The notes beneath the pieces were generated by a model that did no database searches, had not been told where the DNA came from, and saw only the letters and a program-made list of their open reading frames with translations. DNA of 40,380 nt from Bacteroidota bacterium (GTDB lineage: Bacteria; Bacteroidota; Bacteroidia; B-17B0; Aurantibacillaceae): positions 1-40,380 of the forward strand of contig JACQAK010000113.1 in assembly GCA_016194985.1 (NCBI GenBank), read 5' to 3'. This document shows, piece after piece, positions 15,592 to 23,757 of the stretch. How positions within the stretch are numbered: the first letter of the stretch is position 1; every line of letters starts with the position of its first letter. The translations under genes were made by a program, and so were the position numbers.

Positions 15592-16662
15592 ATGAGGCGT
15601 AATTCTATTGTTTTTTTTTCATACTGGTATCCCAACAAAAATAGTAAAGTTTTTCCGGTTTTTGTAAAAAAACATGCCCAATCAATCAGCTTAAACAATG
15701 ATATTATTGTGCTCTCAATACATTTCGTAAAAAATTCTACTCTTTTCCGTAAAAAAACAGAAATAGTATTTGATGATATGAATATTGAAACCCATCAAAT
15801 TTACATAGAATCACTTTTCAATAAAATATTGTATGTTTTGCTACCTCTTCATTACATTATACTCAAAAAACATGTAAAAGAGAATATCCTTCCTAAGAAA
15901 AAAATCGACATTATCCATTCTAATATATTATTCCCATGCGCTATAATTGGCTATCAATTATCAAATTATTTTAAATGCAAACATATTATTACAGAGCATT
16001 GGAGTAAACTAAATCACTTTTTTAAAAATAATATTTACAGATCTTATGGAAAAAAAACTATTGACAATGCTGATGCTATTACCTGTGTTTCTGACATTTT
16101 GCAAACAACATTAAAAAAACACACTTCTAATAAAAACATTTTTGTTTTACCGAATGTGATTGACCAATCTGATTTTTATTTTGATTCTTCGATATCTAAA
16201 GATCCGACATTTACCTTTGTAGCTGCGGCTAACTGGACTGTTCCTAAAAATCCATTTTATTTTCTTGACGCTTTAAAGCGTTTAAAAGATGAAAATAAAA
16301 TACCAAATTTCAAATTATATTTAATAGGAAATGGCCATCAATTAGACGTAGCGCTTCGCTTAAATCAATCGCATTTATTTTTACATGGATCTGATTACGA
16401 AACTTTTTCTACAATTATTGCAGAAGCACTTATGTGTGGTCTTCCAAGCGTAGTAAGCCCTGTAGGAATAGCATCAGAAGTCATTAACGATTCAAATGGT
16501 TTCATAGCTGATAATACGCCTGACGATTGGTTCACAAAAATACTTAAATGCTATACAACATCTTATGATCCTATATATATATCCGAACAATTGAAAAACA
16601 AATACGATCTCAAAACCGTGGGAAATCTATTTGACAAGGTTTACGAGAAGGTGTTACCCTAA
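15592..16662 (+). CDS. GT4 glycosyltransferase, apparently with a short internal deletion
   Basis: A 356-residue group 1 transferase, the only plus-strand gene in the glycan region. The N-terminal domain is normal ('IVFFSYWYPNKNSKVFPVFVKKHAQSIS', 'IIHSNILFPCAIIGYQLSNYFKCKHIITEHWS', 'NADAITCVSDILQ'). The C-terminal domain has 'FVLPNVIDQSDFYF' and the donor motif 'SDYETFSTIIAEALMCGLPSVVSPVG'. Between 'LYLIGNGHQLD' and 'VALRLNQSHLFLHGSDYETF' roughly 25-30 residues usually present in GT4 proteins (the stretch holding an 'I.F.G' strand) are missing, yet the frame stays open. This may reduce or abolish activity. It overlaps the convergent methyltransferase gene by four bases at its 3' end. Confidence 0.8.
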   Translation: MRRNSIVFFSYWYPNKNSKVFPVFVKKHAQSISLNNDIIVLSIHFVKNSTLFRKKTEIVFDDMNIETHQIYIESLFNKILYVLLPLHYIILKKHVKENILPKKKIDIIHSNILFPCAIIGYQLSNYFKCKHIITEHWSKLNHFFKNNIYRSYGKKTIDNADAITCVSDILQTTLKKHTSNKNIFVLPNVIDQSDFYFDSSISKDPTFTFVAAANWTVPKNPFYFLDALKRLKDENKIPNFKLYLIGNGHQLDVALRLNQSHLFLHGSDYETFSTIIAEALMCGLPSVVSPVGIASEVINDSNGFIADNTPDDWFTKILKCYTTSYDPIYISEQLKNKYDLKTVGNLFDKVYEKVLP

Positions 16663-17453
16663 TCGTTTTTCAATACAATATAAAAGTATTGATTAAAAAA
16701 TTTAAAAGGCCACAATTTTCCCAGCTTAAAATTTAAAACATTAAGTGAGTTAAATCCAGGGAACTTATGCAGGAAATGCCAATAAAATAGATTTGTTCCT
16801 GTTGTTTTAATCAATTTATATGGTTTATTTTTAAATAAATTAATTGTTTTATAGTAAGGATAGCTCAAATGATCAATCATTTCCTGATCAAACTTTCTAC
16901 CATGAAGTTTGTATGATATCCAAGTTAATATATAAGGAAAACTTATAACATTTGGCAAAGTAATTATTGCAATACCACCTTTATTCAAAATCGACTTTAG
17001 GTTTTCGATGGTTTTAGCTTGATTTTGTGTATGTTCAATCACCTCTGTGCATAATATAAAATCATATTTGGTGCTCAAATCTATATTTTCAGCATTAACA
17101 ACTTCAAATTTTATTGATTTCCCTACTTCAATGCCCTCAAAATTTTGTTTGGCTACATTAATCAAAGATTCTTCAATATCAATTCCCAATACATTTTTAT
17201 AACCCAATTCACTGATTAATTTACTATATAATCCTCGATTACACCCTATATCTATAGCTGAATCAAACTTAGTAATAACTCCTGTTTTAATTAAGTCCCT
17301 GACTAATTCAACAAATAAATAAATACGCATTTTATGCATATGTTCAAGTTCAATACTTTTATAATTGTATATTTCCTTTAACCCATTAGATTTATCAGTA
17401 TTAAAATTTACAGGTTTTATAAATTCTTCAAGCATGTTGTTTTTCATAAGCAT
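16659..17453 (-). CDS. Class I SAM-dependent methyltransferase
   Basis: A 264-residue protein with a Methyltransf_11/25-type core. Motif I is 'AIDIGCNRGLYSKLI' (about 67-80), motif II 'LGIDIEESLINVAKQN', then 'YDFILCTEVIEHTQNQAKTIENLKSILNKGGIAIITLPN', which fits the UbiG/Coq3-like group acting on small molecules or sugars. The C-terminal part is rich in aromatics ('KLGKLWPFKFFNQYFYIVL'). Its start overlaps the stop of the deacetylase-like gene (TAATG), so translation is coupled; Met3 or Met7 are alternative starts. It is last in the ATP-grasp, PHP, deacetylase, methyltransferase set. The substrate is unknown. Confidence 0.87.
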   Translation of the reverse strand: MLMKNNMLEEFIKPVNFNTDKSNGLKEIYNYKSIELEHMHKMRIYLFVELVRDLIKTGVITKFDSAIDIGCNRGLYSKLISELGYKNVLGIDIEESLINVAKQNFEGIEVGKSIKFEVVNAENIDLSTKYDFILCTEVIEHTQNQAKTIENLKSILNKGGIAIITLPNVISFPYILTWISYKLHGRKFDQEMIDHLSYPYYKTINLFKNKPYKLIKTTGTNLFYWHFLHKFPGFNSLNVLNFKLGKLWPFKFFNQYFYIVLKND

Positions 17454-18736
17454 TAAGCTAAATAGTATTTATTAAATAATGTTTCCGGAGTCACAAAACT
17501 AAAACTTTGTTCTTTTATATACATCAAAATATCTTCATATGGTTTAAAATACCCATTAAACCTATAACTATTAAAAAAATGATTATGCCATAAGACCGAA
17601 ATAACTGAATTCGTTTTATTTTTTTCAATAAAACTTAAAATATGACGAGTGGTTTCAATCGGTGGTAATTGCATATATTTTTGAAAAGTTCCATCCATAA
17701 CATTTAATGGGATTTCTAAAAATTGATACGGTTTTCCTTCCAAAATATTGAATGGAACAAAAGGTATTGCCAGTGAATTTCTAAACCCATAATGTTCTGC
17801 AAAACCCAGACTGCAATCAATCTTTAATTGAGATTCTTCAATATTTTGGTAATGTTTCGGTAAATTGAATCTTAAATAATGATTTCGATTGATTGTTGTT
17901 TGAACAGGCAGTTTTTTCAATTCCTGATCATACGATTCGTTTGAGATACTTTTATGCAAACCAACAAAACTATTATTACTCAATACCTTGTCAATTGTCC
18001 GCCGTAACGAAGGAGAATTAATATCATAGTCAGCATTTGTTAAGGACTTATTCACTCTGCCTTTATTGACTATCCAAAAAAAAGTAGATTTTAATTCATA
18101 CTCATTTTCTATTTTCAAAATTTTGTCAATATTAAACCATTCCGGATTCAATATAATGGCATTAAATATAAGTTTGGCAATAATATCAAATCTTCCTTTC
18201 TGTAAAGCAGCCTTACCGTCCTGCAAAAACGCACCATATAAACTATCAATATCATGGGAAAAGAAAAATTGAGTTTTTTCAAATACACGATTTTCCAATA
18301 ATTGCGGAAAATACTTATTGAAATACCGTTCAAATAAGATAGTAACAAAATTAGTCCCGATAATATCGTGTTTTTTTTGGTAGCTGGCGTCAAACTTATA
18401 CCTTCCTATATTATCAATATACTTGGAATTATACTCAGAAATCGAATTTATCAAATAAAAAGCAGTCATTAGTTCATCTTCAACTGCATTATTCATAATA
18501 ATTCCGTTATTATCAAATGTAAGACTATTTGGTTGAAACCAGATATTCAAATCAACAGCAGCAATCCGAGAATGAATTGTAGTTTCGTTAATTAGTATAG
18601 TTTGATGAGTCGATATCTCTATCTCGTCTACTATGATATTTTTTAAGTTCAGCGAAGAAATAGCCGTTTTGAAAAGCCATAATAAACAGGACTTATTTTT
18701 TGTATTGGGCGGTATAAATAATAAATAGCTTTTCAT
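17453..18736 (-). CDS. Polysaccharide deacetylase-like protein (DUF7033-type N-terminus)
   Basis: A 427-residue cytoplasmic-type protein without a signal peptide. The N-terminal 130 residues resemble the domain usually found before the deacetylase fold in this Bacteroidota family ('RYKFDASYQKKHDIIGTNFVTILFERYF'). The NodB-like barrel then shows 'TQFFFSHDIDSLYG' (metal-binding Asp pair region), 'SFVGLHKSISNESYDQELKKL', 'NRNHYLRF', 'GFAEHYGFRNSLAIPFVPFN' and 'VISVLWHNHFF', the characteristic strand ends. These proteins occur in O-antigen and capsule loci and may deacetylate a glycan or a lipid-linked sugar; direct proof is lacking. It starts two bases after the PHP stop. Confidence 0.75.
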   Translation of the reverse strand: MKSYLLFIPPNTKNKSCLLWLFKTAISSLNLKNIIVDEIEISTHQTILINETTIHSRIAAVDLNIWFQPNSLTFDNNGIIMNNAVEDELMTAFYLINSISEYNSKYIDNIGRYKFDASYQKKHDIIGTNFVTILFERYFNKYFPQLLENRVFEKTQFFFSHDIDSLYGAFLQDGKAALQKGRFDIIAKLIFNAIILNPEWFNIDKILKIENEYELKSTFFWIVNKGRVNKSLTNADYDINSPSLRRTIDKVLSNNSFVGLHKSISNESYDQELKKLPVQTTINRNHYLRFNLPKHYQNIEESQLKIDCSLGFAEHYGFRNSLAIPFVPFNILEGKPYQFLEIPLNVMDGTFQKYMQLPPIETTRHILSFIEKNKTNSVISVLWHNHFFNSYRFNGYFKPYEDILMYIKEQSFSFVTPETLFNKYYLA

Positions 18737-18738
18737 TA

Positions 18739-19407
18739 TTATTTATTTAATATTATTTTTTTAGGGGCCCCAATTAATACTTTTGAAATCAATCCGAAAT
18801 CTTTCTTTTTGTACCCTTTTATAAGTTGGCTATATACTTTATAGAAATTATGAGATTTTTTATAAACATGATTTAACGGGCTAAATAATGTTTCGAGGTT
18901 TTCAAATTCTGAATAATTATTTCCTATTTCATGATAAATATGAGCATCACTTCCTGCAATAATTGGCTTATTATTAGTTTTAGCTAACTCCACGGCTTTA
19001 CGATTCTGTTCCTCATTACATCTGCCATTATACCCTTCAATAAAGTCGAAAGCATTAAAATTTAACCCTGATAAATTATGCCCCACGAAAGGGTGATTTA
19101 ATATACATAATCCATTTTGGTTTTTGATCTGTTGTATTACTTCCAAATAAGGGCCTTGCTTTATTTCCTCTTTCAAAAAGATACCTGTTACATCTCCTAT
19201 ATCTGTCTTAATTTCAGAACCAATAATAACGTTTATATTATATTTACTCTCAATACCCTTGCATTCTAAGCCTCCATTAATAGTATTATGGTCATTTATG
19301 ACAATATGGGTTAATCCCTTTTTTTGAGCAAAATGCAAAATTTTCTCCGGACGCATAAGACTATCATAAGAGAAATAAGTATGAGTATGAAAATCTATTT
19401 TTATCAA
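18739..19407 (-). CDS. PHP-domain phosphoesterase
   Basis: A 222-residue protein with the complete set of PHP metal ligands: His7 and His9 ('DFHTHTYFS'), Asp39/His40 ('VINDHNTI'), Glu65 ('GSEIKTDIGDVTG'), His105 ('LNHPF') and Asp154/His156 ('AGSDAHIYHE'). This is the TrpH-like group that hydrolyses phosphate esters with a trinuclear metal site. Spacing is two bases both to the upstream ATP-grasp gene and to the downstream deacetylase gene, so all are one transcription unit. In such a locus it may act on a phosphorylated sugar or as a tyrosine-phosphatase-like regulator of polysaccharide export; both are inference. Confidence 0.88.
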   Translation of the reverse strand: MIKIDFHTHTYFSYDSLMRPEKILHFAQKKGLTHIVINDHNTINGGLECKGIESKYNINVIIGSEIKTDIGDVTGIFLKEEIKQGPYLEVIQQIKNQNGLCILNHPFVGHNLSGLNFNAFDFIEGYNGRCNEEQNRKAVELAKTNNKPIIAGSDAHIYHEIGNNYSEFENLETLFSPLNHVYKKSHNFYKVYSQLIKGYKKKDFGLISKVLIGAPKKIILNK

Positions 19408-19409
19408 AT

Positions 19410-20585
19410 CTATTTTTTTGGTTTAATGACTTTATAAAGATCAATAAATATAAGTAAAAACTGAATTAAATTAGGTTTTATATCTCTAAACCAAAAATCT
19501 TTACGAGATGTAAAACTGGTTTTAATTATTTTAAAAATACTGTACGGTTTATTAAAAAAATGATATAATTCGCCATTCAAGCACCATTGAAAGTACAAGT
19601 CTCTTTGATAATTATTAAGAGTTACATTATTTTCAACTTCAAACGCATCATTAATCATCAATAAAGGAAAATCAACACCACTACACATAGCTAATTCTAT
19701 AGAACCCCATAGTTTAGGATTTACTTCCAGTAAATAATACTCATTCTGTTTTGTTCTTTTAAATTCAACCATAGCCGAACCATTCCAACCTAATGCATCC
19801 AACATTTTTTTGCCATTCTCCAATAATTTTTCATCGTAAAATGATCTGGCGCATACACTTCGTCCACCACTTACAGGAAACTCTCTAATGCGCTCATGCA
19901 TAAAATAATTCATAAGTTTACCATGCTTATAAAAAGCAAAGAAACCAACCCCTTCTCCTGTTATATATTCCTGAATGATAGGATAATTATCTGTATTAAG
20001 ATCAAATGCTGATACTAAATATGTGAATTTCGAAACAAGCTCTTGTTCACTATAAGCATACTCAACCATACGCCCGCCAATTTCCTTCTGCGACTTAATA
20101 ACTACAGGAAAAGTTAATCCTGCAAGTGTTTTTAGTTCATTTAGATCTCTTATAGTTTTGGTTTTTGGAACTAAAACACCTGCTCTTTCTGCCAATTGTG
20201 TGGTTTCAATCTTACTAGTCGCAATTTCAAAACTTGATTTTGAAGGCAGACAAACTTTCGCTAAGGGCTCTATCATAGATAGATTATCGATAATACTTTT
20301 ATGGGCATAAAAACCAACCGGCAATACAAAATCAATATTTTCCTTGGTTATAATCTCTTTTATTCCATTAATAAAACCTTCGCTATTTTTTTTAGGATGA
20401 GGCAGTATGAAATAACGATTGCTATATTTAGAGAACTTGCCTAATGCTAAGGAATTATATCCAATAACAATTAGCTCAAACTTTCCACAAAGTCCCAAAT
20501 GACGAATAATTCCGAGTGCATTAACACTACCCCCATCGGTGATTAAAATTTTAAATTTAAAATTCAATTTATCTCCAGGTTTCAC
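19410..20585 (-). CDS. ATP-grasp domain ligase
   Basis: A 391-residue protein with a pre-ATP-grasp fold ('FKILITDGGSVNALGIIRHLGLCGKFELIVIGYN'), then the ATP-grasp domain: 'LAERAGVLVPKT', 'FPVVIKSQKEIGG' (nucleotide Lys), 'PIIQEYITGEGVGFFAFYKHGKLM', 'MVEFKRTKQNEYYLLEVNPKLWGSIELA' (metal-binding Glu and Asn). This is the carbamoyl-phosphate-synthase-like group found in cell-surface loci, which joins a carboxylate to an amine through an acyl phosphate. Aminoacyl or peptidyl decoration of a sugar is plausible. The surface protein gene stops 35 bases upstream (at 20621), so this may be the first gene of its own transcript or part of a longer one. Confidence 0.87.
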   Translation of the reverse strand: MKPGDKLNFKFKILITDGGSVNALGIIRHLGLCGKFELIVIGYNSLALGKFSKYSNRYFILPHPKKNSEGFINGIKEIITKENIDFVLPVGFYAHKSIIDNLSMIEPLAKVCLPSKSSFEIATSKIETTQLAERAGVLVPKTKTIRDLNELKTLAGLTFPVVIKSQKEIGGRMVEYAYSEQELVSKFTYLVSAFDLNTDNYPIIQEYITGEGVGFFAFYKHGKLMNYFMHERIREFPVSGGRSVCARSFYDEKLLENGKKMLDALGWNGSAMVEFKRTKQNEYYLLEVNPKLWGSIELAMCSGVDFPLLMINDAFEVENNVTLNNYQRDLYFQWCLNGELYHFFNKPYSIFKIIKTSFTSRKDFWFRDIKPNLIQFLLIFIDLYKVIKPKK

Positions 20586-20620
20586 TTTATAATTATTCTT
20601 TTTTACTAATTACAAATATA

Positions 20621-22969
20621 CTACCTAAATAATGTAATTGTTCCTTTAAATTTTGTTCCATTATCAACATTTACAATGTAAAAATAAGTTCCATCCGTTA
20701 CTTTTTCTCCGCTCGTTGTTCTTCCATCCCAAAAGCTTTGCTTTTTATCACTGGCACTCAATATTAACAGTCCCCATCTGTCAAATATATCAAAGGTAAA
20801 ATCACTACAATTAGCTATTTTTTTAAAGTCAAAAATATCATTAACGCCATCCCCATTTGGAGTAAACACATTAGGCATATTTTCATTTAAATTCAATGAA
20901 TTTCCATTAACTGAAATATTCTTTGTCAATGAATCTTTACAATTAATGGTTGATCCTATCAAAGAAATCTGATAGTTTCCAGGTGTATAAAAAACAGAAA
21001 ACGTTGTTTGATTACCGCTTGTTGTTCCATTACCTAAACTCCAACTATAAGATACTGCACCCGAACTTTTGTTTACAAAAAAGACAGAATCCAAACATTT
21101 ATATTCTTTAATAACATAATCGTAATCCAGATTCATGACACTTGCATTGACACTTACTATTTTCTGAATAGTATCCCTACAACCATTAAGTGTAGAAGAT
21201 ATTAAACTAACAGTATATACACCTGAGGTGCCATAATTATTTGAAGCTACCGTGCCAGAAGTAGCGGAATGCCCATCTCCAAAATCCCAAAAAGCAGTGC
21301 TTGAATTTGTACTTGTATTTGTAAATGATACTGAGCTGTTACAAGAGGATGCCAAATTTATAAAATTTGCTATGGTTGATTCTACATTCACCTGAACGGA
21401 CTGTGTTTTAATGCAGCTATTAGCATCAGTTATTGTATAATTGTATACAGTTGTAACACTTGGGTTAACCGAAATACTGACTGTATTAGCTCCGGAGTCC
21501 CAAAGAACAGAATAAGACGGAGTACCTCCGGTTATTGATGGGTTTAAGGTTACTATGGCAGCCTCACAAACTGAATAAGAAGTAATGCTACTTACCAATA
21601 AGGGCGGTTCTGAAATTGTTACTGCAGTTGTAGCAGTACTACATGCCCCATTATTTATAGTAATAGTATACACGCCTGCACTTAGATTATTAACAACAGA
21701 AGTCGTATACCCGCCAGGACTCCATAAATAATTATATGTACCAGCTCCTGTTGGTGTAATTGTTGCGCTTCCATTGGAAAGACCTTTACATGTAACATTA
21801 TCAGAAACAGATGCTCCTGAAAATGTTCCGGTTGTTGTTCCTGTTCCTATATTATAAGCAATTCTCGAAATCCCCCAGGAAGAAGTTTTTGGAGAAAGAT
21901 TAATTCCATTAAATACAAAACCAGAAGAAACTCCCGGATTATTTGGAAAATTAATAACAGAAAAATAATTTGTATTAGGACGAGCGATATACATTTTATT
22001 ATCAGGCCCTAACTCCATATAACCAAAATTATATCCTCCCGTGCCAGTATTAAATAGCGAGGTTTTTGAATTAATAATAGAAGAAGATGTATAAGTAGAC
22101 AAATCATATTGAAATATATTCTGACCAAATATCGAATTAACATATAGTTTTTTAGAATCAGAAGAAAAACCAGTCCCCCATGCGTTACCCCCATTTCCTG
22201 GAATAGCAATAAAATTAGAAAGCATGCCGGTGTTTATATCAAAATCAAATAACTCAAACTTATCCTGACAAGTCAAAGCATTTACTACTTTATGACCATC
22301 TTTCGAAATAGTTAATTGTCCCATGGCATCATGCGCAGCAGAATAAGTACCACAATTATGAATACTTCCTATACTAGATACAACAGACGTAGTAGTAACT
22401 CCACTTGCATCCACTTTTAAGGCAACAAACTGATTATTGTTCCATTTATGCATCAAAACCCAATAATAATTACAAGAAGAATTGTAATAAGCACACATTT
22501 TTTCCGTCCAGCCGGTTCCTAAACTTATATTCTTTTGAGAGGGAATAACATCTCCAAGCCCAGCACTCAAACTCATATCCACCACTGTATAATGCAGTTG
22601 TCCTGGGCTAGAAAATTCAGTATTAGAAAATACAACATACTTGTTGGTTGATGGAATAGGCACAATCAATCCGCATTGTCCGGCTGTATTACTTGAAATA
22701 AGCCCAGAACCATTTGACATTACAACATTATTTCTATTCCATACCATAGAACCATCTGTGTAAAACAATAATTGTCCATTGGCATCAGATATAGTACTGG
22801 AATTATCGGAAACAGATGATTGTCCTGAAAGAACTGTAGGAGGAGTGGTATTAAAATTTAAACCCGAATTGAAGCCACAATACCAATTATTTGCTTGATT
22901 TTGAGAAATCAAACTACTTGTGAACAAAAGAAAAAAAATTACTATTGTGTTAATTCTAATATATATCAT
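20621..22969 (-). CDS. Large surface protein with SprB/PKD repeats and type B T9SS sorting domain
   Basis: A 782-residue secreted protein. A signal peptide (1-22) is followed by the beta-propeller-like N-terminal region common in this family ('NWYCGFNSGLNFNTTPPTVLSGQSSVSD', 'DANGQLLFYTDGSMVWNRNN', about 25-370). A SprB repeat follows (about 385-455, 'GSATITPTGAGTYNYLWSPGG...LSAGVYTITI'), then an Ig-like part and two PKD-type domains (about 535-695, 'AFWDFGDGHSATSG', 'YSWSLGNGTTSG'). The last about 85 residues are the CHU_C type B sorting domain ('MPNVFTPNGDGVNDIFDF', 'FDRWG', 'WDGRTTSGEKVTDGTYFYIV', 'KGTITLFR'). It should be exported by the T9SS and shown on the surface, possibly for adhesion or gliding. 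It lies 26 bases after the LytTR regulator gene, suggesting shared transcription. Confidence 0.9.
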   Translation of the reverse strand: MIYIRINTIVIFFLLFTSSLISQNQANNWYCGFNSGLNFNTTPPTVLSGQSSVSDNSSTISDANGQLLFYTDGSMVWNRNNVVMSNGSGLISSNTAGQCGLIVPIPSTNKYVVFSNTEFSSPGQLHYTVVDMSLSAGLGDVIPSQKNISLGTGWTEKMCAYYNSSCNYYWVLMHKWNNNQFVALKVDASGVTTTSVVSSIGSIHNCGTYSAAHDAMGQLTISKDGHKVVNALTCQDKFELFDFDINTGMLSNFIAIPGNGGNAWGTGFSSDSKKLYVNSIFGQNIFQYDLSTYTSSSIINSKTSLFNTGTGGYNFGYMELGPDNKMYIARPNTNYFSVINFPNNPGVSSGFVFNGINLSPKTSSWGISRIAYNIGTGTTTGTFSGASVSDNVTCKGLSNGSATITPTGAGTYNYLWSPGGYTTSVVNNLSAGVYTITINNGACSTATTAVTISEPPLLVSSITSYSVCEAAIVTLNPSITGGTPSYSVLWDSGANTVSISVNPSVTTVYNYTITDANSCIKTQSVQVNVESTIANFINLASSCNSSVSFTNTSTNSSTAFWDFGDGHSATSGTVASNNYGTSGVYTVSLISSTLNGCRDTIQKIVSVNASVMNLDYDYVIKEYKCLDSVFFVNKSSGAVSYSWSLGNGTTSGNQTTFSVFYTPGNYQISLIGSTINCKDSLTKNISVNGNSLNLNENMPNVFTPNGDGVNDIFDFKKIANCSDFTFDIFDRWGLLILSASDKKQSFWDGRTTSGEKVTDGTYFYIVNVDNGTKFKGTITLFR

Positions 22970-22995
22970 AAAAAAATTTCAATTAAAAAATAAAC

Positions 22996-23757
22996 TTAAC
23001 CTTTCAACTCTAAAAGAGATAATATTTCTGTTTTTTTCCTCCTGGAAACTTCAAAAACTGAATTGTCTGCCATTGTAACTTGACAAATATTAGATTTAGT
23101 ATAAGATTTAAGATATGACAAATTAATAAAAGTACCCTTATTAATTTTACAAAATTCTCGAACAGAATCAAATATAAATTCAAAAGAAAAAAATTGCTTT
23201 GAAGACAAATATTCATCATTATGTATTGTTTTAAACAAAGTATACCCACCATTTGACTGAATTGAAACAAGATCATGAATATCAAGTAAAATTACATTTC
23301 CCTTAAAATGAATAGGTATTTTGGAAATTCTGGAATAATCAACATTATAAACATCTAAAATCTCTTTAAAATTATTTATTGATTGTTTTTTATCTATAAT
23401 CCGATTGTAGACTTTGTCAAGAGTACTTCTAAATTTATTACTATCAATTGGTTTTAAAATATAATCCAACGCATTAAACTCAAATGCACGAATAGCATAT
23501 TCATCAAAACCTGTAACAAAAACTACTTCAAATGTAGGTTTTTCGAAACGCTGCAAAAGTTCAAATCCATTCCCACCTGGCATTTTAATATCTAAAAGAA
23601 GCAAATCCGGATTAGACATAATTATAAGATCATAAGCCTGATCTATGTTTTCGACCAAACCAACAATATCAAAATTGTTACTGACCCTTGTTACTAAAAC
23701 AGAAATCAAATCTCTATTTAAACGTTCATCATCAATAATTAAAGTTTTAATTTTCAT
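22996..23757 (-). CDS. LytTR-family response regulator
   Basis: A 253-residue regulator. The receiver (1-120) has Asp9/Asp10 in 'LIIDDERLN', phosphoacceptor Asp56 ('LLLLDIKMPGGNGFELL'), Thr82 and Lys102 ('ILKPID'). The LytTR DNA-binding domain (about 145-250) contains 'IPIHFKGNVILLDIHDLVSIQSNGGYTLF', 'FCKINKGTFINLSYLKSY' and 'VFEVSRRKKTEIL'. Its start lies inside the kinase gene (11-base overlap), so the pair is translationally coupled. The next gene is the large surface protein, a likely but unproven target. Confidence 0.93.
   Translation of the reverse strand: MKIKTLIIDDERLNRDLISVLVTRVSNNFDIVGLVENIDQAYDLIIMSNPDLLLLDIKMPGGNGFELLQRFEKPTFEVVFVTGFDEYAIRAFEFNALDYILKPIDSNKFRSTLDKVYNRIIDKKQSINNFKEILDVYNVDYSRISKIPIHFKGNVILLDIHDLVSIQSNGGYTLFKTIHNDEYLSSKQFFSFEFIFDSVREFCKINKGTFINLSYLKSYTKSNICQVTMADNSVFEVSRRKKTEILSLLELKG

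Noticed and set aside
15588-15698. A longer start for the FkbM gene at 15698
   Set aside because: The extra 37 residues lie within the opposite-strand transferase gene, whose N-terminus is clearly conserved, and they do not look like an FkbM N-terminus. The ATG at 15587 is preferred.
18148-18393. An 81-residue frame inside the deacetylase-like gene
   Set aside because: It is a same-strand shadow in another frame; the longer gene carries the conserved motifs.
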